64,000 nt of DNA from Xenoacremonium recifei (lineage: Eukaryota; Ascomycota; Sordariomycetes; Hypocreales; Nectriaceae). The stretch's first letter is position 1. Every line of letters starts with the position of its first letter. The DNA is taken from contig WOFQ01000069.1 in NCBI GenBank assembly GCA_012184525.1, positions 83,059 through 147,058 on the forward strand, given 5' to 3'. The notes below the pieces were generated by a model. The model was not told the origin of the DNA. It saw only the letters and a program-made list of their open reading frames with translations, and made no database searches. Both the position numbers and the translations under genes were made by a program. Positions 1 through 10,865 of the stretch are shown in pieces.

Positions 1-1
1 T

Positions 2-2244
2 GGAGAGGTGCTGGTCATGGTGCGGGACGGAAAAACCGGACGTGTTATTACTGCACCGAACAACGACCAGCTTTGGACTTATCGTAAAAAGAGAGGCCTC
101 GGAAGAGCTTCTAAGCATGAATGGACGACAGTTCTGGAAGTGGGACCTGAATACTTCTATATGACGGACGCCCTGCGAGAATGGCGGTTTGGGTTCAATG
201 ATTATTATGACGTCTTCATTTGGGACTTCGTTCCTGGACAATCATATTTGGACATGTACAATGTCATCATAACAGTAAGCCTCCCTAACGCATACAGGCC
301 TGTCCTAAGCTCATCGAAATACCCTAGGAACTCCGGCATGCATGGCGCATTACTAGTCCTCGCGACGTGTATTCACATATGGCACCGCTCTTGCGAACCT
401 TGTCACGAGATAAAGTGACCATGCGCACCCGTCAGATAAAGCCGGGTGAATTAGTCCGGAGCCTGTGGGACGACATGATGGACGCAAGAAATACGTTCAG
501 GATGTTTGACATAAACGGCAGAAGTTTGAGTCAACATGGTCCCTCCAAGCTAGCAGAATCACTCTATCTGTTCTACAACGAGGCAAACGCTGCCGAAGAT
601 GCTGTCCTGTTTCCTGACGAGCTGAAATCTAGCAAGAAACGCGTCCGTTTTCGAGAATTCAGGAACGGGGTTAATAGTATCGAAGGCGGCATTTTGCCTA
701 GTTCCATTCGCCATTTTACTAAAGGGCTTGAGGCTATCGATCGAGGCAAAGATCCTATGGACGCAATGCGTTCTTCGAAGGACCAGGACGAGGATAGTAT
801 CTGGGCCTTGCCAATGGCGTGGCAGACTGCTTTGAAGCAGCTCTGCCGCGACAAGCTCTCCGAGGATGAGATCGACCTCCTCCAGCGTACCGGTCTGTAT
901 ACGACACAGAAAAGCAAATCAATGCGGCGCAGGCTCCGAGACGCAGATCCCATGGAGGTTATGGAACGAGATCGATCTTTCGGTGAGTGGTCATGCCTTC
1001 TTCGTTTCCCGAGTAAAGATGCTGATAGACCTTGTAAGGATTCAAGGAGTCGTTTCATGCGGGTGACCTTGAGCCAGGGAGCACCAAGAAGTACCAGGAT
1101 GTTCAAGAGTGCCTCGGCGCTATGCTCAAGATTGCAAATTCCGGTTCGACTGACTGGATTTGGTTTCTTGTAGAAATTCTTGACTGGCTAGACCTGCGAG
1201 CTGATTACGATGACTATATCCAGGATCCTTCTGCCCCATGGCCTCACAGTTTTATCTCACACGACTTGGTTCAAGCGTTTGTGGCTATGGCTATGTTCTT
1301 CCCAGACGTGAAGACTACTAAGCTCGTGACCATGTTCCTCAGCTCCAAGCAATGCGAAGACTTTAGGAACTCCATCTTGTTTGATCCAAAGGAACGCAGC
1401 AAGACACGCCCTGATCGAAGGAGCCGAACGAGCCACAAATTCCGTGATCCAAAGTTCTGGAATGAATGGAAAGATGTCTTAAAAGCTCCGAGACATTACA
1501 CCGATGCATTCCCCATGGAATGGAGTATTGCTATTCGACCCATCATAGCCCAATGTCCGTTATTCCGATTTCTTCGTCTACATTGAAACAAGGGTTACTG
1601 ACGAAACCATAGTGTATCGCGCAGGCGTGATTGGGCCAGCCTACCTCCAAAATGACACACAGATCTGTGCGGGAATGGCCACTGCTGGACGAGAGCCTCA
1701 TCGACCCGACAAGCTGGACCTGTTCATCGATTACGAGGATCGCCACGGCGTCTTCAAAATGGAGTTTCCCAAATCGTTCATCCATCCTGACAAATGGCCA
1801 GAAGTATTGCCCCTTGCAAGGAAGTTCGCCAGCAGGAACTCGGATGCTCGCTTCGCCCTTCTTCGGCTCTGGTCAGCACCACACTTTTACCCCCTAATGG
1901 TTGGGCTGCCAAACCGACGCGGCAGTAGTTTCCTTGATAGTTGTGGCCGATCTTGGGAATGGAAGTTTGTGCCTAAGGATATGCCAGGGAGCGAGTTTAG
2001 TGCGCATAACACGATAGGGAAGAGACTGGAGTTGTTGCCGGCGGGGTTTAGAGACCGTGTCATGCACCGTGGCGACCTGATTCTGGTCATGGGAGAACAT
2101 GCCGAAGACTTGCTGAGGTACTGCACAGCAGTGACTTTTGCTATACAGACGAAGCCTTGGCTCAGAGAAGTGGACTTGTGGAAGAGCTTCATCAACGTTG
2201 AGCTGGAGTTCCTGGAAGACATAGACCCCTTTTGGTTGGATTGA
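2..2244 (+). CDS. Hypothetical protein, 5' partial, four exons
   Basis: The left window edge cuts this gene: its frame is open from base 2, before the first ATG at 17. Proposed exons are 2-274, 328-982, 1039-1475 and 1549-2244, giving about 686 residues to the stop. The first two introns (275-327, 983-1038) have good GTAAGC and GTGAGT donors. The third (1476-1548) has a weak GTCTTA donor and is chosen because frame 1 is open and coding-like only from 1549. I recognise no domain. Visible are Trp/Tyr-rich stretches near the start (EWRFGFNDYYDVFIWDF), a Lys/Arg-rich middle and an acidic C-terminal tail. No signal peptide or membrane segment is evident in the visible part. Several long antisense frames overlap it and are treated as shadows. 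Confidence 0.6.
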
Positions 2245-2247
2245 GTG

Positions 2248-2569
2248 CAAGAAGAGGTTCTCTCTGAGCTATTGAAATCCTTGTTCTGACTCCTTAAGAA
2301 TGAAGGATTGATTCAAAGAACAAAAATCAGAACACGTTTTTCTCTTACCATATCACAACACTACGTGATATATCATTAAGTGCTAGAGCGACCTCCATGC
2401 CTGCAATGAACCAAATATACACACTTTAAGATTTTTAGAATTGCAACTCTATTTTTGTGCCGCTTTTGTTCACAACAGTGAACAGTGAACCATTTCACAT
2501 GATTTGCTGCATTACGAAAAACAATACGTGAATCGATCTATAAGTATCCCATATACCATCTTGGACTTA
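2248..2569. other. Convergent intergenic stretch, no gene seen
   Basis: AT-rich spacer between two convergent 3' ends. I see only probable 3' untranslated sequence and no coding or RNA signal. Confidence 0.5.
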
Positions 2570-3593
2570 TCATACATTTATTTGTGCAGTCGCTAGAGGC
2601 CGCTCGCCTCTCAGAGCTCTCCATTTATTAGAAACCTCAATGATCTTACTGCAACCCTCCATGATCCATTTCCACTTTCTTAGAAACTTCGGCGTGAGCT
2701 CCCAGTTCTCGGGTAAATGAGGCTCCCCCCATAGAATGACACCGTCAAGCTCGTAAGCAGTGTCTCGAGTTCTATTTTCTTGAGAGACTTTGGGAGCTAA
2801 TGATATATTTTCTCCGTGTAGTGGCGCCAACTTTGACTGCAATACTTGATGAACAATATCAACATCTCCGATAAGATCCCCGAGGAATTGAATATGATCG
2901 AAGTATTGTTGTCCTCGAATGAGATTGTCTCTGATAGTGTGAAATGGAAACACGTCCATCCATGTTGGATGCGGCAGGTTCATTTGAAGTTGTGTTGGCA
3001 AGAGACTAGCAGGCATTGTTTGGCAAATAGGCCTTACTACGGTGAAGTCGCATGTGCTTGGTATTCTGATATGAAGCGACGTATTGGGATTCATGCCGAT
3101 AAATGTAGCAGCCATACTCAGAAGAGATTTGTTCGAGTTAAGACCCCGGCATACGTTGTAAGTCACCAAGTTTAGTAATGCGTGATCCGGAGACAAAGGA
3201 GGGGCGTCAAGACATCCCGGTCTTGAAATCAAAGTATGACCACTGCGGGTTGATATGTCATAACCTTCTGCATGGCTTGGTAGTGATGGAGGATCGTCGC
3301 CTTGCGGAGAGGTGTGTTCGGAGCCACTGTCTTGTATCGGCCTCTGCAACTGCCGAACTGATTTTCCGGACCATTGCTGTAGTCGCCAGCGCTCAATCCG
3401 GTACGGATGTTTCTGATCATTTTTGTTGTCCTCGTTATCCTTCATGCGTTGACCTGGCGACCCCGATAAGTTGGAAACGCAAACAGTAGCGCGCGTATCT
3501 GAACTTACGGCGAGCCCGTTGATTCATCCGATTTTGAAGTTTTTTCCGCTCCTTTCGATCTTGGGGCGTAAGAGGGCGCCTTTCGGCCGTCAT
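2570..3593 (-). CDS. bZIP transcription factor with DUF3425 domain
   Basis: Two exons: 3593-3509 and 3453-2570, with a 55-nt intron (3454-3508, GTAAGT..CAG), giving 322 residues. Exon 1 supplies the basic region: KKLQNRMNQRARRQR fits the bZIP N-x7-R DNA-contact pattern and runs across the splice. The rest carries a DUF3425 domain, typical of fungal bZIP-like regulators: LVTYNVCRGL, then PHPTWMDVFPF, RDNLIRGQ, LDGVILWGEPHLPENWELT and a C-terminal KWRALRGE. ATG 3593 is the only usable start, because an in-frame TGA lies shortly upstream. A gene predictor without the intron would start at 3445 and miss the DNA-binding region. It is expected to be nuclear. It shares a 540-bp divergent region with the SDR gene at 4136, a plausible but unproven target. 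Confidence 0.85.
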
Positions 3594-4135
3594 TTCCGCT
3601 TGGACAGCTCTCCTCTTAGTTCAAGTTACAACTGCAGCCGGTCAAATTCGGGCATGGAAATCGAGGACGATTGAGTAATGGTGTGGTAAGGATGTTTCGG
3701 TCAGTTTCTGTTGGACTCGGGGAAACAGTGAACATAACGCGTTAAAGAGGTCAGCCGGCTTACTTGAAGCCAGGAGAGGAGGCTAGGCTTAAGGTGGTAA
3801 AAATTGTCATCCAGCTTACAAATGACGGATGGCGTGGATATTGCCATCCTCCGGCTATGACTAAATGAGTAATAAAGGTCAGCAGGCCGGGCCGCCGCTG
3901 ACGGTGAGCGAAAATGTATTGAAGGGCGAACCAAATGTCCGGTTACGTTTTCTGGTAATCATCCAAGCCAATCCAATAGCATACCAAGCATGGCCGAACT
4001 TAGGATCAATTTTATATATAAGGAGGGAACGGATCACAATCTCATTCCCACCTACCTCCGTTCCCAGTTCATTTTCAGTACGACCTACGCAGGCACAAGT
4101 CACAAAAGTAACGCCCTCTCATCATTGACTCTATC
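3594..4135. other. Divergent intergenic region between bZIP and SDR
   Basis: This 542-bp spacer separates two divergent starts. Apart from the CCAAT/TATA elements near 3968-4021, no gene is visible. Short frames here have no recognisable content. Confidence 0.5.
3968..4021 (+). promoter_or_regulatory. Putative core promoter of the SDR gene (two CCAAT boxes and a TATA box)
   Basis: Two adjacent CCAAT motifs at 3968-3972 and 3973-3977 are followed by TATATATAA at 4013-4021, about 115 bp before the ATG at 4136. The spacing fits a fungal promoter with a CCAAT-binding-complex site and TATA element. The assignment rests on motifs and spacing only. Confidence 0.45.
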
Positions 4136-5128
4136 ATGTCTGAATACAAAGCAGTCCATGCCAATCCACAAGGGCCGGGAGATGCGCGACCAACAGCGTT
4201 ACAGATTGTCAAGGACGAGGGGATGGAAAACAAATTGAAGGGGAAAGTCATCGTCATCACAGGCACATCGTCTGGCATCGGCATAGAAACCGCTCGAGCG
4301 CTTTCGGTTACCGGCGCCTCACTGATCCTGACTGCCCGGGACTTATCCAAAGCGAAGACTGCCTTGGCTGATTTCTTCGACCCAAAATGGATGAATCTTG
4401 TAGAAATGGATCAGTCATCTTTACAAAGCGTTCGCACGGCTGCTGAGACAATTATGGCCAAAGTGAAGCACATCAACATTTTGATATGTAACGCTGGGAT
4501 TATGGCAGTTCCGGACCTCCAATTTACCAAAGATGGACACGAGTCACAGTTTGGCACCAACCATTTATCTCATTTCTTGTTCTTCCAACTGCTCAAACCG
4601 GCTCTTTTGGCTGCTGCAACGCCTGAGCTTTCCTCACGAGTTGTGATGGTTTCCTCCTCAAACCATACTCTGAGCAGCATAAACGACTCGGACAACTACG
4701 ACTTCCAAAAAGGCGGATACAATGCTTGGGTAGCATATGCGCAATCGAAAACAGCCAATATCTACATGGCTAATGAAATCGAGCGCCGGTATGGATCTCA
4801 GAATCTTCACGCCACGAGCCTTCATCCCGGAGGAATTATGACTGGTCTCTCGAAATTCCTGACTACGAAGGATATCGAAGATTTCACAAACAATCCGGAT
4901 CTAATGAAGATCTTGAAGAGTCCTGAGCAGGGGGCAGCCACCACTGTTTGGGCTGCCATTGGGAAGGAATGGGAGCACAAAGGCGGGAAATATCTTATCG
5001 ACTGCGGAGAAGCAGAGCCAGCGAAAGAAGCGAATACTCATTCCGCCGGTTATGGAAAGCACGTTTATGATCAGAAGCCCGCAACTCGCCTCTGGGAGGA
5101 CTCTATGAAGATTGTAGGTCTCGCATGA
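4136..5128 (+). CDS. Short-chain dehydrogenase/reductase, WW-domain-oxidoreductase/retinol-dehydrogenase-like
   Basis: Single exon, 330 residues, with full SDR architecture: the dinucleotide-binding motif TGTSSGIG at residues 42-49, NAG at about 119-121, a Ser stretch near 172-175 and the catalytic pair Tyr201/Lys205 in YAQSK. It should reduce or oxidise a carbonyl/alcohol with NAD(P)H; an Arg shortly after the first strand (TARDL) suggests NADP preference. About 35 extra residues precede the Rossmann fold. Family resemblance is to the fungal WWOX/retinol-dehydrogenase-like SDRs. The substrate cannot be read from sequence. A TATA box and CCAAT pair lie upstream, and a DUF3425 bZIP regulator is divergently transcribed. 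Confidence 0.88.
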   Translation: MSEYKAVHANPQGPGDARPTALQIVKDEGMENKLKGKVIVITGTSSGIGIETARALSVTGASLILTARDLSKAKTALADFFDPKWMNLVEMDQSSLQSVRTAAETIMAKVKHINILICNAGIMAVPDLQFTKDGHESQFGTNHLSHFLFFQLLKPALLAAATPELSSRVVMVSSSNHTLSSINDSDNYDFQKGGYNAWVAYAQSKTANIYMANEIERRYGSQNLHATSLHPGGIMTGLSKFLTTKDIEDFTNNPDLMKILKSPEQGAATTVWAAIGKEWEHKGGKYLIDCGEAEPAKEANTHSAGYGKHVYDQKPATRLWEDSMKIVGLA

Positions 5129-5155
5129 GAGCCGTGGGTTACTTCTAGAACGAAA

Positions 5156-7150
5156 TCAATAGATATTATATTCCTCATATTGAGGGTTGCCAACGAGAAC
5201 TTCGCCATACATGATCCCATCTACATATGCATCTCCAACAAAACACCATCCTTCAGCCTTTGGACGAAGAATGACTGGGGAACCAATACCCCAGAGAACA
5301 ACAACTACATCACCTGCTTGTACTATTGAATGACCGACACCTAAACGTCCGCTCGCTGTCTTGAAAATTACCCTTTCTCTGTGCATATTTCCCAGCGCCC
5401 TGGGCCACTGACGCGCGAGATATGCAACCTGTTCCTGCGTGGTTCTTAAGAGTAAATTCATATCAGACCGGAAGGGACCATTATGAATAAAGTCAAGTTG
5501 CTCACTTGTGAGACGAGAGCAGTCGATACTCTCTTGCTTCATAATATGTCGAATAAGCTGAGCAATGGACTTGGTGACAGGATATAACCCATGATTCCCT
5601 TTCGAAGGATACCAATCGTGTCGATCGAATAATACAGTTCGCCATAGGGCGTCCTCGTCAATATCGGATTGTGGCCCTATATTCGCAAATTTGCAGATAT
5701 CACGGAGCCAGGCTTTGACGTCTCTTATGCGACAAATGCCCCATTCCTGATATTCATAGACACCTTCCGATACTCTCATGACTTCTGTGACTACATCTGC
5801 CCGACAGCCTCGACGTTGAAGAAGTAGAGGATTCGCTCTTTCATCGCTTGAAGTGCTTTGTGCTGCCTGCATTCTACCGCAGGCACCAAAAGTCCCGCGT
5901 TGATTGACTCGATAGAACCGTGTACCATATCGTCCTATTTCATCCCAAGCCGGTACCCAGGAGGGTAAAGATCCGACCTGGGCGCGGGGAGGACAGCAGT
6001 CTAGCTTGAAGATGCGTGACTCGTTGTCATCGTATAGTAGAGCTCTCGTCATTGTTGCAAATACCTCTGCCGTGGATTTTGAATAATCAGCGACAATGCC
6101 TAGCCTCTTGACATCAGTGATAACACCAAGAAGCCCAAAAACAATATCACGGTGATCCGTAACTGAATAATGTGGTCTGCCGGGAGCTGTAAGGACCTCA
6201 AATATAATATCCACGAAACGAATATTCTCCCCATTTTTGCGCCGTCGTCGTACGTCCAATGACTTTATCGTAAAAAGGTTGCTATCCAATCCTTGACAAA
6301 AATTTCGGTAATCAGAATGCAGCTGGCCGGGGCGAGAAAATAAGCAGCACCATATTGCTGTAAATGTTGCATCAAGAGCATCAAGCGATACGCGCTTGCC
6401 ACCACACAAGACCAAGGCTTCCCTGGCTAGAGCCACTTCTTGTATGATCCATACTCGATGCCAGTTTATACGTTGTAGGATGTCAGAAAACCCCCTACAC
6501 AACGCATTCTCATTGCTTGAATCTCGAAGGGCTTCCTCCTGAAGAAGTTCAAGTATGAACTTTTGCAACTCTGACCCTTTGGACGCGGCCTGGCCACTAT
6601 CTAGAGTTTGTAGTGACGCAGCTCTCAGATAGGCCATTGTTTCCTTATCGAAGCGGCGCAGATCCGAGCCGGTCCACTGTTTGGCAATTCCAGAGGCGAT
6701 GGCCTTCGGCCCAACTCTAGCGAGGAAGTCCATTGCGGGATCACTCTTCTCAGAACATGGGCCGAGCCAAAGAATTACAGACTCGGCCAAGGTATACACG
6801 TGTCTCATTTGATCAACTTGCCAGCTCTTCTCGTCCAAGTTGGTCTGCTGGATGCATATGGAATCAACCCATATCCACGACTTGACTTTGTCTGTTCGAA
6901 GCTGTCGAAGCAACGCATGAAGGTTCCGACCGATTGGGAATAGTTCACCATCGATATCGACATCTATTGTGTTTTTAGTATCCCCCCAAACGTACGACAT
7001 TGCCAAGAATGGTACTCCATCGTCTAGCGACGCGTGGGTAATGGATAGACATATGCGCGATTGTGCATCAGTAGTGCTTGCAGGAGCGAAAATCAGGCGA
7101 ACTAGCCTAATTTCACGATTCTCTCGACGAAGAGGGTTGTAATTGTACAT
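5156..7150 (-). CDS. HET (heterokaryon incompatibility) domain protein
   Basis: Single uninterrupted exon of 664 residues. The N-terminal third holds the HET signature in order: YVWGD (53-57), a gap, NLHALLRQLR, then WIWVDSICIQQ (92-102) and a VILWLGP segment (about 125-131). HET domains mediate allorecognition and programmed cell death when incompatible strains fuse, but most fungal genomes carry dozens whose roles are untested. The remaining ~500 residues are the variable C-terminal region typical of the family, and I see no NACHT, WD40 or ankyrin repeats. The frame is intact, so there is no sign of decay. It ends 28 bp from the convergent SDR gene. Confidence 0.9.
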   Translation of the reverse strand: MYNYNPLRRENREIRLVRLIFAPASTTDAQSRICLSITHASLDDGVPFLAMSYVWGDTKNTIDVDIDGELFPIGRNLHALLRQLRTDKVKSWIWVDSICIQQTNLDEKSWQVDQMRHVYTLAESVILWLGPCSEKSDPAMDFLARVGPKAIASGIAKQWTGSDLRRFDKETMAYLRAASLQTLDSGQAASKGSELQKFILELLQEEALRDSSNENALCRGFSDILQRINWHRVWIIQEVALAREALVLCGGKRVSLDALDATFTAIWCCLFSRPGQLHSDYRNFCQGLDSNLFTIKSLDVRRRRKNGENIRFVDIIFEVLTAPGRPHYSVTDHRDIVFGLLGVITDVKRLGIVADYSKSTAEVFATMTRALLYDDNESRIFKLDCCPPRAQVGSLPSWVPAWDEIGRYGTRFYRVNQRGTFGACGRMQAAQSTSSDERANPLLLQRRGCRADVVTEVMRVSEGVYEYQEWGICRIRDVKAWLRDICKFANIGPQSDIDEDALWRTVLFDRHDWYPSKGNHGLYPVTKSIAQLIRHIMKQESIDCSRLTSEQLDFIHNGPFRSDMNLLLRTTQEQVAYLARQWPRALGNMHRERVIFKTASGRLGVGHSIVQAGDVVVVLWGIGSPVILRPKAEGWCFVGDAYVDGIMYGEVLVGNPQYEEYNIY

Positions 7151-8185
7151 TAGGGGATCTTGTAGATACTCTTTCTACTCGAGTTGCGGGAATTGCCGTT
7201 GTCAGCCTGGCAAAGAGGGGAAGCTGGCGATCTAGTAATCCGGTCGCGACGACATGATTACACGTGACTGAGCCAAAGCTTATGGGAGTTTGCGGCAAGC
7301 TTTCTTGCAAGACGAGAAGCGCCCAGACTCCATAACGCCGACAAGAAGTTTAATTGCCACGCTTTCAATTCTATGCCTACCTATGGGAGTTCTCAACCTT
7401 CCTTTTTCCATCCCGAGCGCCAACCTTGTCTTGCGCGAGCTGTCTTTAAACAATGGACTTAAGTTGTGGTTGGAGTAGTCTTTGGAGAGGGTCTATCTCT
7501 GTTGCTTTTCCTTGGGCTCTTTGACTATTTTCTTTGGCCTCTAGCTGAAAATTGTAGAGACAGTCGTCTTCAATGGGAATACGATCAGGAATAAATTGAC
7601 TCTTTGCTTATCATCAGTCCACAAAACGAAACAAGTCATAAAAATGACAAGGCGCACTGAATTTTTGGGGTGGTTCAACTTTGCCAAGTTTTACAAAGAT
7701 GCCTTGCGCGACAAGCTACAAAGAGGCCTTGCATGAGAGAACTATTCCACAGCAGCCAGGCACGGATAGATAGGCAAGCAAAAGGTCCTCGTTATCAAGC
7801 GAAACTTCCCGATCTAGAACGTTCCCCATCTCACAGGATTGCCTTGTCCCTGCAGCGACCTTCCTATTCTGGGCGATCGCCCTATCACCGCCGTCATTTT
7901 TCTGGGGCAAGTTGGTCCGTACAACCAGGCCTACGGAGAACGTCACTAGGAAAGGTCATTGTGCCTCTGGCGGTGGCTCAGTATACGACGCCACGAGACA
8001 CCAGCCCTCGTGCCACCCGGCTGTGAGGGGATGTGAAAGTTTACTCATCCGGAATGATCATAAGACGGGTTGCTTTCCCCTCTCTTGCTCTTTTCTCTAC
8101 TTCTCCTCTCCTTAGTATACTAGGTGGCTTATTGTGGCGGGTTACTGAAAAGTCTATTACTACCTAACTGCTTATACTGGGCAAA
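7151..8185. other. Intergenic region, no gene seen
   Basis: This 1-kb stretch lies between the divergent HET and carboxypeptidase starts. Short frames on both strands show no domain, no continuity across splice-like sites and no RNA-like structure. It probably holds both promoters. Confidence 0.5.
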
Positions 8186-9940
8186 ATGAAGATGGCACTG
8201 ACCCGTGTCGCCTTGACTCTCTTCGCCGTCCTCAGCACAACCGTCTCCGCCGGGCGTCTGAGTGACTTTGCCCGTCGCGGAGGATACGCTGGACAGGTGC
8301 ATGCGAACTTGCTTCAGGAGAGAACTGAGACATCGGCTGTCAAGAAGTCGGATACCTTTCGCTACCTGACGAAGAAAACGGAAGGTCTGTCTACTCCGGG
8401 TTTCAGGGTTCCTCTCGTCGCTTCTGCTGACTCGTATTTCTGGGTATAGAATTTCGAGTCAAGGAACTTCCCGATATCCCATTTGATGTCGGCGAGTTAT
8501 ACTCTGGATTAATTCCAATCAATGAGAGTGACCCTTCGAGGGCCTTGTTCTTCGTTTTCCAGCCGACAATCGGGGAACCTACTGATGACCTAGTCATTTG
8601 GCTGAACGGTGGTCCAGGTGAGCGTGATGCCGTGCGATACTGCTCCAATAGTAGCTAATATATGTCAAGGATGCAGCTCTATGGAGGGCTTCCTCCAAGA
8701 AAATGGCAGATTCATTTGGTCTTCTGGAATGGGCTCACCTCAGCTTAACCCTTATTCCTGGGTTAATCTTACCAATATGCTCTGGGTTGACCAGCCAGTT
8801 GGTACTGGTTTCAGCATTGGGGAGGTGAGAGCCACACGAGAAGAGGACATCGCAGAGGACTTTGTCAAGTTCTTCAAGAACTTTGAAAAGACATTCGGCA
8901 TCAAGAATTACAAGATCTTTGTCACCGGCGAGAGCTACGCTGGCAGATACGTCCCTTACATCTCAGCTGCTATGCTGGACCAGAATGACACGACGTATTT
9001 TAATCTATCCGGTAGGTGTTCCAAGATATTCTGCCTCCCCTAGAAATCCAAATTGACAGCCTGACTAGGCGCCCTGACGTACGATCCCTGCATCGGATCG
9101 TGCGACTACGTGCAGGGCGAGGTGCCGACCTACCCTTTCGTTAAGGAGAACAACAAATTCTTCAATCTCAACGAGACATTCATGGCAGAATTAGAAAGAC
9201 TCGACAAGAAGTGCGGTTACGCTGATTATCGGGAGAAATACCTCAAGTTCCCAGCCACGGAGCTCCAGCCGTCCATCACCAATGCCGAATTGAACGACGC
9301 AGCTTGCGATGTTTTTGACATGACCATCTTCGCCGCTCTAGCCGTGAACCCGTGCTACAACGTATACGAGATCACCACTCAATGCCCGATTCCGTCTGAT
9401 GTTCTTGGTTTCCCTACAATCCTCACCTACTCATATGCGGGCGAGCCTATCTACTTCGACCGGATGGACGTGAAGAAGGCCATGAATGCACCGCTGTACG
9501 TGTCCTGGGAAGAGTGTGGCCCGACGGTCTTTCTTCATGATGATGATAAGTCTGTTGACTCAATTGTGCACGTTCTTCCGCAAGTTATTGAGGCTACGAA
9601 TCGCGTCCTTGTCGCCAACGGTGATCTAGACATGATCGTGTTGACCAACGGGACTCTGCTCTCTATTCAAAACATGACCTGGAACGGCAAGTTGGGTTTC
9701 GAGGAGCAACCTTCTAAACCAATCGTGATCACTCTTCCTGATCTACTGTACGGGAAGACGTTTGTTGAGAACGGCTTAGCAGGTGTTGATAATCCTCAGG
9801 GCACGATGGGCACACAGCATTATGAACGTGGACTTATGTGGGCACAGACTGCTCTGAGCGGGCATATGCAGCCTCAGTATCAGCCAAGGAGCAGCTATAG
9901 ACACTTGCAGTGGCTCTTAGGGCACATTGAGGAGCTGTAG
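8186..9940 (+). CDS. Secreted serine carboxypeptidase (peptidase family S10)
   Basis: Four exons (8186-8384, 8450-8617, 8670-9011, 9069-9940) give 526 residues. A hydrophobic N-terminal signal peptide (MALTRVALTLFAVLSTTVSA) points to secretion or the vacuole. S10 landmarks appear in order: WLNGGPGCSS (oxyanion and substrate site, split by intron 2), VDQPVGTGFS, GESYAGRY with nucleophile Ser about 211, Asp about 422 in NGDLD, and His about 502 in SGHMQPQYQP. The triad is therefore complete. It should release C-terminal amino acids at acid pH, in extracellular or vacuolar protein digestion. The usual GHMVP around the His reads GHMQP, a mild variation. The intron 1 donor is GTCTGT, less common, but it joins the reading frame correctly. 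Confidence 0.92.
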
Positions 9941-10865
9941 ACAGTAGAGACCCAAGCCTGAGGCACGAATAAGCAGATATAGCTCTGAAATGACATTCAT
10001 GAGAATTAAACAACCTTTCTATTCAACCCCTGATCCAACTGAAAAGAAAACAAATCGCAACTTCATTTTCTCTGCAGATTTAAGGAAAACATCTAGTAGA
10101 AATCCTAGCTTCATCCTCATTTCCTGTCATTGCCAGACAGTTGAGGGCTTATGAAGTTGAAGGGTCGGCTTTTCCACTCACGAATCTGGTTTTCCCTAAG
10201 TAGAGTTTTAACCCCTGGCGAGAATCCCGTGCAAATCAGAACACGTTTATCAACTCGCGCTGGTCCGTCTAGTGATACCTTAGCTGAAATGTCGACTGAA
10301 CGCTTGATCTTCTGTTGGTCCAAACCAACATAAATGTAATTCGCTGAGAATTATCTCAACATCGAACTGCGATATCGTCAAATAATCTTGCGAAATAGCT
10401 TTGCCTAACGGCCACAAGACACCGCAAGTGACGAGAATAGCGGTTCTTAGCTGATAAGCTTCTTCAACTTAAAACCCAAACGAAACATGAGTCTAGTACA
10501 CAAGATTCCTCCCATCCAGAGCCAATGTTGTTATTTCATCTCGTTATGGATCCAATTTGTCCACTACAGGGAAGTTTGAATTGAGTTTCGCTGCTTTCAT
10601 AATCCTTGTAGGACCCTATTGTCAATAGGAGAAAGGTACCCAGATTGGTCCGTCCTCTGAAGAGCGTTACGGGGTCATTAACGTTGTGTATGCACACAGA
10701 CACATGGATATGGAAGGGTTCAGAAGTGTAAAAATGTGAGAGAAGCTGGGTCTCGAAAGAAGAAGTTCATCTTGGCACATTGATAACTGTAATTTTGCAT
10801 TGGGAAAGAATGGGGGATATAAGGAAGCTTAGGAGAGACAATCAAACCGTGCTCCTAGCCATTGT
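9941..10865. other. Intergenic region, no gene seen
   Basis: About 0.9 kb downstream of the carboxypeptidase. Only short frames are present. Sequence homologous to the kinesin relic begins at its right edge. Confidence 0.45.

Noticed and set aside
573..1106. 177-codon minus-strand frame inside the first gene
   Set aside because: It is antisense to the better-supported spliced gene, has Ser/Arg-biased shadow composition and no recognisable domain.
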